A stretch of 39,002 nucleotides of DNA from an uncultured Bacteroidales bacterium (GCA_937884485.1 CALGCG010000073.1:1-39002); one strand, 5' to 3'. Numbered from the stretch's first letter, positions 7,816-16,281 are shown. Notes: a model not told the origin generated them from the letters alone. A program made the numbers and translations.

Positions 7816-8769
7816 ATGAAAATGAAACGAATTGTCAGCCTCATACTCATCGGACTGCTCGTTGCCTGCGGCTCCGACGCCATGGCCCAAAGCAAGAAGA
7901 AAAAGAGCTCAAGCAGAGGCAAAAAGCAGACCTCCATGTTTGTGGAAGGACGCCAGAAGGTGCGCCAAACCGACTATTCCACCTTCGACAAATACACCAA
8001 CTTCAGCACGAAGGACAACAGCATCTACTACAGCCCCTTCAACTACTCCGACCTTCCGGAGCTGACAGCCGACGTCAATCCCGCGTGGCCCGACGAAATA
8101 CGCCCCATAATGAACTACCTGGAGAAGGTGTCGCGCGCCACCATGACGCTGTGCGCCCTCTACGCCATCAATCCGGAAATCACCGACCACCAGCAGCGCG
8201 AGCAGCTCCATGCCAAAGCCCGCGAGGAAGCCAAGGCATCGCTGGACTCGTTCAACGACTGGAAGTCAAAGAAGGGCATGAAAAACAAGACGCAATACAA
8301 GGTAGCGGAGGTTGACTACCGCTACTTCAAGGGCGCCAATTTCTACAACGAACAGCGCGGCGACGAGATAATCCACGTGGGTGTGCTCGTCTACCTGGGC
8401 AGCAAAAAGAACAACATCTTCACCACCGACACATCGGCCCACACCTTCCCCGACATACGGTTCTTCCCCAATGATGCCACCATCCTCGAGTCGTGGACCC
8501 CTGTGCTCGACGAACTTGCCGACTACCTGAAAGACAACGACCGCAAGGGCGTGCTGCTCACCGGCTACGCCGACAACCAAGGCACCGAAGCCTACATCAC
8601 CGGCATCTCGCGCCAGCGTGCCATGGAGGTGAAAAAAGCCCTCCTGCTGCGCGGCATCGACGCCACACGCATCGAGATTATCGCCAAAGGCGACGCCGAC
8701 CCCATTGGCGACAACAGCACGCACGAGGGCCGCGCCATGAACAACCGCGTGAGCATCAAAGTGCAGTGA
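7816..8769 (+). CDS. OmpA-family outer-membrane lipoprotein or periplasmic protein
   Basis: This 317-residue protein has an N-terminal signal sequence. LLVAC could be a lipobox (Cys at about residue 19), but a signal peptidase I site after AMAQ is also possible. A lysine-rich linker follows, then a middle domain of unknown type (about 75-205), then a C-terminal OmpA-like domain (about 215-317). The peptidoglycan-binding signature is present: TGYADNQGT with its Asp, the SRQRAMEVKKAL helix and EGRAMNNRVSI with its Arg. It should tie the outer membrane to peptidoglycan. ATG codons at 7816 and 7822 are both usable. Its stop codon overlaps the GTG start of the next gene. Confidence 0.87.
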   Translation: MKMKRIVSLILIGLLVACGSDAMAQSKKKKSSSRGKKQTSMFVEGRQKVRQTDYSTFDKYTNFSTKDNSIYYSPFNYSDLPELTADVNPAWPDEIRPIMNYLEKVSRATMTLCALYAINPEITDHQQREQLHAKAREEAKASLDSFNDWKSKKGMKNKTQYKVAEVDYRYFKGANFYNEQRGDEIIHVGVLVYLGSKKNNIFTTDTSAHTFPDIRFFPNDATILESWTPVLDELADYLKDNDRKGVLLTGYADNQGTEAYITGISRQRAMEVKKALLLRGIDATRIEIIAKGDADPIGDNSTHEGRAMNNRVSIKVQ

Positions 8770-9692
8770 CAGACAAAGAGACATACCGCCAGATATGCGA
8801 AACAGAGGGAGCGAGAATCCCTCTGTTTCAGCAATATTGGTGGATGGAGGCCGTCTGCGCAGGCAAGCACTGGGACGTGCTGCTAAGCAAAGGGCACGGC
8901 GAGGTCTGCGGAGCGTTGCCGTTCCTATACGGCAAGAAATTCGGTCTCAAATATATCCTCCTGCCACAGCTGACGCCGTGGGGCGGTCCTTGGATTGACC
9001 CGACCCTGGACGCCAACTCGCAACACTGGGTTCTGGAGGCGCTGGCAGAAGGGCTGCGCAGGCAGAAAGCCGTGCTTTGCCTGCAACGCTTCGCCCCTGG
9101 CGTGGAGGACTGGAAAGCATTCGAAAACAGAGGCTTTCGCCACACGACACATTTCACCTACCGCTTCGACCCACTGCCGAAACCGGAGGAGTTGCCACAG
9201 CTGGCCGACCGCGGCCGGAAACGCCAGCTGGATGCCGTAAGGGAGGCATATACCATCGACAGGCAGGTGAAACCCTCCGACTTTGCAGCGCTGCACGTCG
9301 CCTATTGGCAGCGCCGCAGCGGTCACGACCTGCTGAACAGCGAGCTCATTGAGCGCGTATGCAGCACCGCTCTCGGTCGCGGACAGGCGTTGCTCTACGG
9401 CCTGCGCGATGCCGACGGCACCCTGACGGCCGCCCGCTTCGCGGTCTACGACAGCCACTGCGCCTACGCGCTGATGTCTGCCATGCGCCCAGAAGCCTTG
9501 CGCAACAGTATGACCGTATTGGTATGGACCATGCTGACAGACCTTTACGGAAAGACAGAAGCATTCGACTTCGAAGGCGGAACCGACCCGGGAGTGGGGC
9601 ATTTCTACAGCTCCTTTGGGGCAAAAAAGACAGAACTGCACTGCATCTATCGTTCACGAATGCCCTTCGGCGAAAAGATACTACACCTATGA
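8766..9692 (+). CDS. FemAB/GNAT-fold acyl- or aminoacyltransferase-like protein
   Basis: The 308-residue product has the layout of the FemAB-like/GNAT-fold proteins of Bacteroidota: an N-terminal IPLFQQYWWMEAV segment, a first half-domain with LPFLYGKKFG and PWGGPWID, and a second half ending FDFEGGTDPGVGHFYSSFGA. This last segment resembles the FGGxxxgv..y..KxxFg motif of FemABX and lipid II transfer enzymes. Substrate is unknown; an envelope or peptidoglycan role is inferred from family and from the preceding OmpA gene. The start chosen is GTG at 8766, which overlaps the ompA stop (GTGA) and gives VTDKETYRQI. Any earlier start would lie deep inside the ompA-family gene. Confidence 0.72.
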   Translation: MTDKETYRQICETEGARIPLFQQYWWMEAVCAGKHWDVLLSKGHGEVCGALPFLYGKKFGLKYILLPQLTPWGGPWIDPTLDANSQHWVLEALAEGLRRQKAVLCLQRFAPGVEDWKAFENRGFRHTTHFTYRFDPLPKPEELPQLADRGRKRQLDAVREAYTIDRQVKPSDFAALHVAYWQRRSGHDLLNSELIERVCSTALGRGQALLYGLRDADGTLTAARFAVYDSHCAYALMSAMRPEALRNSMTVLVWTMLTDLYGKTEAFDFEGGTDPGVGHFYSSFGAKKTELHCIYRSRMPFGEKILHL

Positions 9693-10162
9693 ACATCAAA
9701 CTGATAGTCGTTTCAAAAACCGACATCCCCTACCTGCAGACAGGCATCGACGAGTACGTCGGACGCTTGAAACACTATTGCGACTTCGAGCTGGTAGTGA
9801 TACCCGCACTGAAGAACCTGGGCAAAGCCTCCGCCGAAGAAGTAAAGGAACGCGAAGGACAGCTGATACTGAAACAATTGGAAAAAGCGGACTGCGTGGT
9901 GCTGCTCGACGAGCATGGCAAGGAATACACCTCCGTGGGGTTCTCCGAATACCTTCAGAAACAGATGAATGCAGGCACACGCACAATGGCGTTCGTCATC
10001 GGTGGCGCCTTCGGCTTTTCTCCTGCCGTCTACGTCAAAGCAATGCACAAGGTTTCATTGTCGCAGATGACCTTCAACCACCAGATGGTGCGTCTGTTCT
10101 TCGTGGAGCAGCTCTACAGGGCGTTCACCATCCTGCACCACGAAAAGTATCACAACCAATAG
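9689..10162 (+). CDS. rlmH: 23S rRNA (pseudouridine-1915-N3)-methyltransferase RlmH
   Basis: The 157-residue protein is of normal length for this SPOUT-class methyltransferase. Visible are the SAM-binding knot segment FVIGGAFGF, the SLSQMTFNHQMVRLFFVEQLYRA block and the C-terminal HHEKYHN, all family-typical. It methylates pseudouridine 1915 in helix 69 of 23S rRNA. The ATG at 9689 overlaps the upstream stop (ATGA), so it is co-translated with the FemAB-like gene. It ends 1 bp from the oppositely oriented gene at 10164. Confidence 0.95.
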   Translation: MNIKLIVVSKTDIPYLQTGIDEYVGRLKHYCDFELVVIPALKNLGKASAEEVKEREGQLILKQLEKADCVVLLDEHGKEYTSVGFSEYLQKQMNAGTRTMAFVIGGAFGFSPAVYVKAMHKVSLSQMTFNHQMVRLFFVEQLYRAFTILHHEKYHNQ

Positions 10163-10163
10163 C

Positions 10164-10577
10164 TTAGAGCTTCGGCTCGAACTCAATGATGGCAAACTGC
10201 TCGTCGAAGCAGATGTCTTTCAGCGTAATATGGTTAAAGAGAGACCCAGCCTGGGCGTTCTTACTCAGTTGCAGCATGATACGATTGTCGGAAAGGAGCT
10301 CTATCATGTCGCCACCAGGCTGGTTCTTGGCCTGGTTCAGGGCCATCTTGACCATGTAATCGATACCCGCACCACCATTGTAGGAGAGGAAGATATTTCC
10401 CGCCTGATCAATCTCGTCAACAGTCAAATCCAACCCAACACTGGCCGTCTTGAAAAGGACATTGACATCGTAACTGATACGGACCGTATGCGGACCGCCG
10501 TACATGACGGGCAGGCGACGGCCAGCCTTGCGCTCTATCAAATCACTAATTTCCTGATAAGTAAGTCTGAATTGCAT
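10164..10577 (-). CDS. Conserved protein of unknown function
   Basis: I do not recognise a named family. The 137-residue protein has no signal peptide or membrane segment. It starts with a short helical region, then an apparently beta-rich middle (VRISYDVNVLFKTASVGLDL) and a glycine turn SYNGGAGIDYM. The C-terminal half reads like a second alpha/beta unit ending DEQFAIIEFEPKL. It looks like a small soluble single-domain protein. It has its own promoter-like element just upstream and is convergent with rlmH, with only 1 bp between the stops. The coding quality is clear: there is no overlap with other genes and composition is gene-like. Confidence 0.8.
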   Translation of the reverse strand: MQFRLTYQEISDLIERKAGRRLPVMYGGPHTVRISYDVNVLFKTASVGLDLTVDEIDQAGNIFLSYNGGAGIDYMVKMALNQAKNQPGGDMIELLSDNRIMLQLSKNAQAGSLFNHITLKDICFDEQFAIIEFEPKL

Positions 10578-10603
10578 AACTTTTATAAGATATTTTCGAG
10601 ATG

Positions 10604-10611
10604 CAAAGATA
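10604..10611 (-). promoter_or_regulatory. -7 element of the promoter for the 137-residue protein gene
   Basis: On the minus strand TATCTTTG occupies 10604-10611, 27 bp upstream of the ATG. A CTTG about 18 bp further upstream (10630-10633) could be the -33 element. Confidence 0.6.
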
Positions 10612-10628
10612 CGAAAAAAATCAAAGTG

Positions 10629-11525
10629 TCAAGACTCTTGCGCAGCAGACACCGCACCGACGGAAGAAAAATAGTCGGTGACGGACGAAGCATAGCTCTT
10701 GGAGACAGGGATGGTCTTCGACGTGGAAGACAGCTCGAGAAGCAGGACGCCCTTTTCTTTACGCATCAACTTCACATTCTGCAAATTGACCATAAAACCC
10801 CGGTGGCAGCGCAACAACCCCATATCGGAATAATCACGCTCCAGGTCCTTCAACGAGTTATGAAGGATGAAAGTGTCCTCCTTCTCCCCATTGATATAAT
10901 GTATATTGGTATAATTGTCCGCAGCCTCAATATACAGCACATTGGCGATGCGTGTGGAGAAAGCCAGACGGCCTCCTTTGTCATAGAAATTGATGCTCTG
11001 TTCCGACACAACAGGCTGGTTATCGGCCGCATATCTTCTCCGAAAAGATGCCAATTCAACACGCAGTTCCTTCATTCGGAAAGTCTGATAGGCAATGACA
11101 TTGGGAATGAGAAACACCGCCACATTGCCAAGCAGAATATCGCCTGCCATAGGTGCCAAACGAAGCTCACCGCCCCCACTGATGCTCCAAGCCATGATAG
11201 TGGTAACAGCGACGCAGAAGATAAGTTCGATCGACACCCACATAAGCAACCAAAAGAGCGACAGTTCTTTGCGTCGTGCCAAAAGCGTCAGCACCAAGCG
11301 GCTCAAAGCTACAACGGAATAGCCGCCAGCCGACATCAAAGCCAAGATGGCAAGGGGAGAAAGAGTGGTATTATACGTGGTATAATCCAACACCTCAACG
11401 GGCTGCACAAAAACAACCAGTATCACTGCCATGAGAAACGATAGTACCAAGAAAAGCAAATTTGCCTCTCCTGAAGTCAAAAAGCGGGCGATCGCCGGCA
11501 AATTTAGAGTTTGGTTAGTATTCAT
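10629..11525 (-). CDS. Membrane-bound LytTR-family transcriptional regulator
   Basis: This 298-residue protein has about four predicted transmembrane helices (about 22-42, 56-78, 90-112, 124-146), a basic connecting segment and a C-terminal LytTR DNA-binding domain (about 178-288). Recognisable LytTR elements are VLYIEAADNYTNI, LLRCHRGFMVNL and TIPVSKSY. It lacks a response-regulator receiver domain and no histidine kinase is nearby, so it is a one-component membrane-anchored regulator. Such proteins in other bacteria respond to membrane state or a membrane partner; the signal here is unknown. Its upstream region holds three direct repeats at 20-bp period and is shared with the divergent fab operon. 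The gene is visibly less GC-rich than its neighbours. Confidence 0.9.
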   Translation of the reverse strand: MNTNQTLNLPAIARFLTSGEANLLFLVLSFLMAVILVVFVQPVEVLDYTTYNTTLSPLAILALMSAGGYSVVALSRLVLTLLARRKELSLFWLLMWVSIELIFCVAVTTIMAWSISGGGELRLAPMAGDILLGNVAVFLIPNVIAYQTFRMKELRVELASFRRRYAADNQPVVSEQSINFYDKGGRLAFSTRIANVLYIEAADNYTNIHYINGEKEDTFILHNSLKDLERDYSDMGLLRCHRGFMVNLQNVKLMRKEKGVLLLELSSTSKTIPVSKSYASSVTDYFSSVGAVSAAQES

Positions 11526-11535
11526 ATCGTATTAA

Positions 11536-11583
11536 TTTCACCCAAAATAATCGAATTTCACCCAAAATAACGCTTTTTCACCC
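11536..11583. promoter_or_regulatory. Three TTTCACCC direct repeats, 20-bp period, between lytTR and fabH
   Basis: TTTCACCC begins at 11536, 11556 and 11576. The first two copies continue identically as TTTCACCCAAAATAA; the third is TTTCACCCATATT. Direct repeats about two helical turns apart are the usual architecture of LytTR operators, and the array sits 11-58 bp before the LytTR start codon and 86-133 bp before fabH. A two-copy version with the same 20-bp step occurs at 24785-24812. Operator function is inferred. A TTTCTTTG at 11636-11643 is a near-match to the -7 element for fabH. Confidence 0.75.
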
Positions 11584-11668
11584 ATATTATTGTGCATTTT
11601 ACTTAAATTAACTTTTATATTTAGGAATTTTAACGTTTCTTTGCAGCCCAAAATTAATACTTTTTAAC

Positions 11669-12631
11669 ATGAAAATAATAGGAACTGGAAGCGCACTGCC
11701 GAAGAAAGTTGTCACAAACGACATGTTATCGGAGTTTCTCGACACCAGCGACGAATGGATTACTACACGAACTGGAATAAAAACGCGTCATATCATCACC
11801 GACGAAAGATTTGAGGACCTTGCCATCGAAGCATCGGCCCGCGCCATTGACGCCGCAGGTCTGTGTCCAGACGACATAGACTATATAATTTGTTCCAACG
11901 TCTCCAATCTTTATGTGACCCCACACCTCTCCAGCATCATCCAAGGCGGACTGGGAATCAAGGGGCCGAACTGTCCAACCATGGATGTCAACGTGGCCTG
12001 CGTGGGTTTTGTTTACGGCATCGACCTCTGCGACGCACTGTTGGCCACCGGACGAGCCAAGAACATCCTGCTTGTGGCGGCAGAAGAATGCACACGTTTC
12101 TGCGACTGGACAGACCGCAACTGCTCCGTACTATTTGGCGACGGAGCCGGTGCCGTAGTGCTGACCAAAGGAGAGAGCCTTTTGGCGCACAAGCTGACAT
12201 CCACCCCCATGCGCGACGTTATTGTGTACCGCAACCCCATGGAGGCCACGCCCTTTGAGAGCGGCGAAGGAATAGACACCCACCATGCCCTCGAGATGAA
12301 AGGACGCGAAGTATTCCGCATGGCTGTCACATCCGCCTCGCGCGATATCTCTCAGGTGGTGGCAGACGCCGGAATGACATTCGACGATATCGACCATTTC
12401 CTCCTCCACCAAGCCAACCTCCGCATCAACGAGGCCATACGAGAGAACCTGAAACAACCCGAAGAGAAGTTTCCCACCAATGTGCAACGCTTTGGCAACA
12501 CCAGTTCGGCGGCCATTCCGCTGCTGCTCGACGAAGGCATTCGCGAAGGACGCATCAAACGCGGAGACACGCTGTTGCTGAGCGCCTTCGGTGCAGGATT
12601 CGTTACAGGCACCGCAATTGTAAGATACTAA
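11669..12631 (+). CDS. fabH: 3-oxoacyl-[acyl-carrier-protein] synthase III
   Basis: This 320-residue ketoacyl-ACP synthase III has the complete catalytic triad: Cys111 in NVACVGFVYG, His247 in LLHQANLRI and Asn277 in FGNTSSAAIP. It condenses an acyl-CoA (usually acetyl-CoA) with malonyl-ACP to start each fatty acid chain. It is the first gene of fabH-fabF-fabZ-fabG, with 27 bp to fabF. The common neighbours rpmF and plsX are not here. The residue before the active Cys and the following Val-Gly differ slightly from the usual ACAGF, which could reflect branched-chain primer use but cannot settle it. The ATG at 11669 gives a normal N-terminus. Confidence 0.95.
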   Translation: MKIIGTGSALPKKVVTNDMLSEFLDTSDEWITTRTGIKTRHIITDERFEDLAIEASARAIDAAGLCPDDIDYIICSNVSNLYVTPHLSSIIQGGLGIKGPNCPTMDVNVACVGFVYGIDLCDALLATGRAKNILLVAAEECTRFCDWTDRNCSVLFGDGAGAVVLTKGESLLAHKLTSTPMRDVIVYRNPMEATPFESGEGIDTHHALEMKGREVFRMAVTSASRDISQVVADAGMTFDDIDHFLLHQANLRINEAIRENLKQPEEKFPTNVQRFGNTSSAAIPLLLDEGIREGRIKRGDTLLLSAFGAGFVTGTAIVRY

Positions 12632-12658
12632 TATAATGAAAACAATAATAATTAATAT

Positions 12659-13897
12659 ATGAGAAAAGTATATATTACCGGAGTGGGATGCATCACTCCC
12701 ATCGGAAACGACATCGAGACACTGTGGAACAACCTCATCAACGGAGTCTGCGGCATCGACTTCATCACGAAGATTGACACCGCCGACCTGCCCGTGAAGA
12801 TTGCCGCCGAGGTCAAGGACTTCCATCCCGAAGCATACGGCATTGACAAGCAGATGGTTCGCCACAACGACGTCTATGCCCTGTATGCCCTTGCCGCCGC
12901 CGCCCAAGCCATGGCAGACAGCGGACTGAAGGTAGGCGAGGACGTTGACCCGCGTCGCCTTGGTGTTGCCATCGGCAGCGGTATTGGTGGCATCCAGACT
13001 TTCGAAAGAGAGCATGCCAACCGCATGCAATATGGCTTGCGCCGTATCTCGCCGCTTTTCATTCCGGAGATGATTGGCAACATTGCCGGCGGCAACGTCG
13101 CCATCACATATAACGCCCAGGGCCCCAACCTTCCAGTAGTGACAGCCTGCGCTACGGGCACCCACTCGGTTGGAGAAGCCTACCGGCTTATTCGCGAAGG
13201 CCGCGCCGACGCCGTCATCACCGGTGGCGCCGAAGCTGCCGTCTGCGGCATGGCCATCGGCGGATTTGCCAACATGAAAGCCCTCACCACCAGCGAAGAC
13301 CCCATGGCCGCCTCGCTGCCCTTCGACAGCCGTCGCCACGGCTTCGTCCTCGGCGAAGGATCGGGCATACTCGTACTTGAAAGCGAAGAGCTCGTCAAGA
13401 AGCGCGGAGCAAAGACCTACGCTGAGGTATGTGGCTATGGGAACACCTGTGATGCCCACCACTACACCGCCCCGCACCCCGAAGGCCGCGGCGCAGCAGA
13501 ATCGATGCGTCTGGCGCTGGAAGAGGCCGGATACAAGTCGGGAGAGAACCTCTACATCAACGCCCATGGCACCGGCACACCCCTCAACGACAAAGGCGAG
13601 ACGCTGGCCATCAAGAAAGCTCTCGGCGAAGAGGATGCCCGTCGAGCCGTCATCAGCAGTACCAAATCGATGCACGGCCACATGCTGGGCGCCACCGGCG
13701 CCGTAGAGCTGATCATCACAGCCTTGGCTCTGAAGAACGGCATCGTGCCCCCCACCCTGCACCTTGACCAGCCGGACCCCGAGTGCGACTTGGACTATAC
13801 ACCCAACACTGCCCGCAAATACCAAGCCGACATTGCCATCAGCAACACCTTCGGCTTCGGAGGACAGAATGCAACTGTAGCTTTAAGAAAAATCTAA
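12659..13897 (+). CDS. fabF: 3-oxoacyl-[acyl-carrier-protein] synthase II
   Basis: The product is 412 residues, full length for FabF. Active-site Cys164 lies in VTACATGTHS, His303 in NAHGTGTPLND, and Lys336 and His341 in STKSMHGHMLGATG; the C-terminal NTFGFGGQNA gate loop is intact. It elongates acyl-ACP by condensation with malonyl-ACP and is the class involved in unsaturated and longer chains. It is second in the fab operon, with a 13-bp gap to fabZ. No acpP gene, which often precedes fabF, is present in the window. Confidence 0.95.
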   Translation: MRKVYITGVGCITPIGNDIETLWNNLINGVCGIDFITKIDTADLPVKIAAEVKDFHPEAYGIDKQMVRHNDVYALYALAAAAQAMADSGLKVGEDVDPRRLGVAIGSGIGGIQTFEREHANRMQYGLRRISPLFIPEMIGNIAGGNVAITYNAQGPNLPVVTACATGTHSVGEAYRLIREGRADAVITGGAEAAVCGMAIGGFANMKALTTSEDPMAASLPFDSRRHGFVLGEGSGILVLESEELVKKRGAKTYAEVCGYGNTCDAHHYTAPHPEGRGAAESMRLALEEAGYKSGENLYINAHGTGTPLNDKGETLAIKKALGEEDARRAVISSTKSMHGHMLGATGAVELIITALALKNGIVPPTLHLDQPDPECDLDYTPNTARKYQADIAISNTFGFGGQNATVALRKI

Positions 13898-13910
13898 AAA
13901 ACAAACATAT

Positions 13911-14345
13911 ATGGAAATACTGAACAGAGACGGAATCAAGACCTTCCTGCCACACCGCGAGCCGATGCTGCTCGTGGACGATGTAACCATGGAGGGCGAC
14001 ACCGCCATTGCCCACTATCATGTGCGTGGTGACGAATTCTTCCTGCAGGGCCACTTCCCCGGCAACCCCATCGTGCCTGGGGTCATCCTTTGTGAAATCA
14101 TGGGACAGTCCATGTGCATTCTGGTACGCGACGAGCTTGCCGCCGGCCGCACACCCCTCTACAGCGGCATCAAAGAAGCCCGCTTTCGCCAGCCCGTGCG
14201 CCCCGGCGACACCATTGAAATCCGCGGTCGCATCACCGACCGCCGCGGACTCATCTTCCACGCCGAGGCAGAAGCCAAAGTCGGCGGAAAAACCGCCGTC
14301 AAAGGCATTCTTTCATTTGCATTAATCGACACCCCTAAAAACTGA
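13911..14345 (+). CDS. fabZ: 3-hydroxyacyl-[acyl-carrier-protein] dehydratase FabZ
   Basis: This 144-residue hot-dog-fold protein has FLPHREPMLLVD and QGHFPGNPIVPGV, with catalytic His48, and CEIMGQ with Glu62. It removes water from 3-hydroxyacyl-ACP in the elongation cycle. In other Bacteroidota FabZ is often fused to LpxC; here it is a free-standing protein within a fatty acid operon. It starts 13 bp after fabF, and fabG follows after 5 bp. Confidence 0.94.
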   Translation: MEILNRDGIKTFLPHREPMLLVDDVTMEGDTAIAHYHVRGDEFFLQGHFPGNPIVPGVILCEIMGQSMCILVRDELAAGRTPLYSGIKEARFRQPVRPGDTIEIRGRITDRRGLIFHAEAEAKVGGKTAVKGILSFALIDTPKN

Positions 14346-14350
14346 ATATC

Positions 14351-15097
14351 ATGAACCTTTTAAAAGATAAGATTGCCCTCGTTACTGGAGGCTCACGCGG
14401 CCTTGGCCGTCGCACGGCACTGCTCTTTGCCGAAGAAGGTGCCACCGTTATTTTCACCGACCTGCAGGAGAACGACAGCAGCCGTGAGCTGCTGGCCGAA
14501 CTGCAGAAGATGCAACCGCGTTCGATGTTTATTGCCAGCAATGCTGCTGACTATGAAGACACTCTCCGCGTAGCCGATATTGTACAGAAAGAATTCGGCC
14601 GTCTGGATGTCCTGGTCAACAATGCCGGCATCACACGCGACAATCTGCTGCTACGCATGCAGCCCAAAGATTGGGACCTTGTCCTTGAAGTCAATTTGCG
14701 CTCGGTCTTCAATTTCTGCAAGGCCTTTGCCCCAATGATGCTCAAGCAGCGTTCGGGCTCCATCATCAACACAAGTTCCGTCGTCGGCGTCAACGGCAAC
14801 GCAGGCCAGTGCAACTATTCTGCATCAAAGGCCGGTATCCTGGGCTTCACCAAAAGCCTTGCTAAAGAGCTGGGTTCGCGCGGCATCCGCAGCAATGCCA
14901 TTGCTCCAGGATTTATCGAGACTGCCATGACACAGCAGCTGCCGGAAGATGTACGCAAAGGATGGATGGAGGACATCCCCCTGCGTCGCGGTGGCACGGA
15001 CCTCGATGTTGCCAAGACATCGCTATACCTTGCATCAGACCTCTCCGAATACATCACTGGACAGGTTATCTGCGTTGACGGAGGACTCTCGCTCTAA
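14351..15097 (+). CDS. fabG: 3-oxoacyl-[acyl-carrier-protein] reductase FabG
   Basis: This is a 248-residue classical short-chain dehydrogenase. The nucleotide-binding motif TGGSRGLG is at 12-19, NNAG at 90-93, and the catalytic set Asn115, Ser143, Tyr156 and Lys160 (YSASK) is complete. It reduces 3-oxoacyl-ACP with NADPH. As the last gene of fabHFZG it is followed by a strong terminator. The operon has synthases, reductase and dehydratase but no enoyl-ACP reductase, malonyltransferase or ACP; these must be encoded elsewhere. Confidence 0.95.
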   Translation: MNLLKDKIALVTGGSRGLGRRTALLFAEEGATVIFTDLQENDSSRELLAELQKMQPRSMFIASNAADYEDTLRVADIVQKEFGRLDVLVNNAGITRDNLLLRMQPKDWDLVLEVNLRSVFNFCKAFAPMMLKQRSGSIINTSSVVGVNGNAGQCNYSASKAGILGFTKSLAKELGSRGIRSNAIAPGFIETAMTQQLPEDVRKGWMEDIPLRRGGTDLDVAKTSLYLASDLSEYITGQVICVDGGLSL

Positions 15098-15118
15098 CGG
15101 CGTCAGCAAACTGATTTC

Positions 15119-15158
15119 AACGGGTTCCTGCATTGCCACAGTGCAGGAACCCGTTTAT
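15119..15158 (+). terminator. Terminator between fabG and the convergent recombinase gene
   Basis: A perfect 14-bp stem (15119-15132 with 15142-15155) closes a 9-nt loop and is followed by TATTTG. The stem reaches the stop codon of the minus-strand recombinase gene, so it may serve both directions, although neither side has a long T run. Confidence 0.82.
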
Positions 15159-16108
15159 TTGAGGACAGTCAGCAATCGGGGCGCAAGCATCTTTTTTATG
15201 CGTCCCCATATACCTACCCGTTCACGGCCTCGTTTTGGTGCAGAATCGGACAACATTGCATTCTCAAGCAAGGAAACACCCTTCAAAAGAGCTTCGTCTA
15301 TTATATGTGCATAGATTTCCGTTGTACGAACAGTAGTATGCCCACAAAGCCGACTGACAACATATATATCCACCCCTGCTGCTATGGCCAACGTGGCAAA
15401 AGTATGACGCGAAACATGAAAAGTGAGATGTTTGTCAATTGCCGCCGCCTCAGCCCAATTCTGCAAATCCGATGCTATGACAGAGCGCGACATAAGAGAA
15501 AACACCTTCCCCCTACCGCCTTGGTCCCCCAGCAATTCCTGCGCCACTGCATTTAGCGGCACTCGCACTTCGCGTCCTGTCTTAACCTGCACTTTTGAGA
15601 CAGAAAGCCGTCCTCCTACCTCGGTAAGATCGTCCCACGCAAGAGTCTCTATATCGGAGAGACGAAGGCCGGTCTGACATGCGAACAGAAAGGCCCGTTT
15701 GGTTTCCTCGTGTCGGCAAGAAGTTTGCGACAACCGCACGATTTCGTCTCGGGTGAGGTAGACCCTCTGGGCACTTCTACACCCAGAAACCATTGCTTTG
15801 ACCGGAGGCATCGGATTTGAGGGAATGACCCGAACCGCCACAGCATGATCCAAGATAGCATGCAGTTTTTGCATATACGTTTTCACACTACTTTTTGAAA
15901 CATGTGAAGCCAGAAACTCGGAGAATGCAATACAAAAATCCTCCGTAACGTCGCTAATCTTCGCTGGCCTTCCACAAAATTCATCAATGTGTCGCATCAA
16001 AGCATGGTTTACGCCTAACGTATTTTGACGATGATTCATCTCGTGTATTGCGACAATATCCGAGACATATTGCTGAGGAGTGGTTTCGTTTTTGCTCTTT
16101 TTTCTCAT
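15155..16108 (-). CDS. Tyrosine recombinase/integrase (XerD-like, Bacteroidota type)
   Basis: This 317-residue protein has an N-terminal SAM-like core-binding domain (about 12-100) and a catalytic domain (about 115-275). All six catalytic positions are visible: Arg149 in TGLRLSD, a Lys in the beta-hairpin (Lys177 region), His231 and Arg234 in HVSRHTFATL, His257 in LCGHTTV, and Tyr266 in TEIYAHI. It should cut and rejoin DNA via a 3'-phosphotyrosine link. ATG 16106-16108 gives a basic start (MRKKSKNE); an in-frame ATG 30 codons upstream is less likely. No excisionase, relaxase, phage gene, att repeat or invertible promoter was found beside it. Its lower GC than the fab genes suggests acquisition. 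Confidence 0.9.
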   Translation of the reverse strand: MRKKSKNETTPQQYVSDIVAIHEMNHRQNTLGVNHALMRHIDEFCGRPAKISDVTEDFCIAFSEFLASHVSKSSVKTYMQKLHAILDHAVAVRVIPSNPMPPVKAMVSGCRSAQRVYLTRDEIVRLSQTSCRHEETKRAFLFACQTGLRLSDIETLAWDDLTEVGGRLSVSKVQVKTGREVRVPLNAVAQELLGDQGGRGKVFSLMSRSVIASDLQNWAEAAAIDKHLTFHVSRHTFATLAIAAGVDIYVVSRLCGHTTVRTTEIYAHIIDEALLKGVSLLENAMLSDSAPKRGRERVGIWGRIKKMLAPRLLTVLK

Positions 16109-16281
16109 TTTTATTGTTCTTTTAGTGAATATTTTGGCAACTAATGTATTCAATAAACGGCCAAAATCGTTTTTTGTGTGCACATGAAGCTCAAGCAATT
16201 TTCTCCTTCTGCATTTTTACTTTTTTAACCATCAACAAACCCAAAGGCAAAGTTTTTTTCTGGTATGTGAGGAAATATTCG

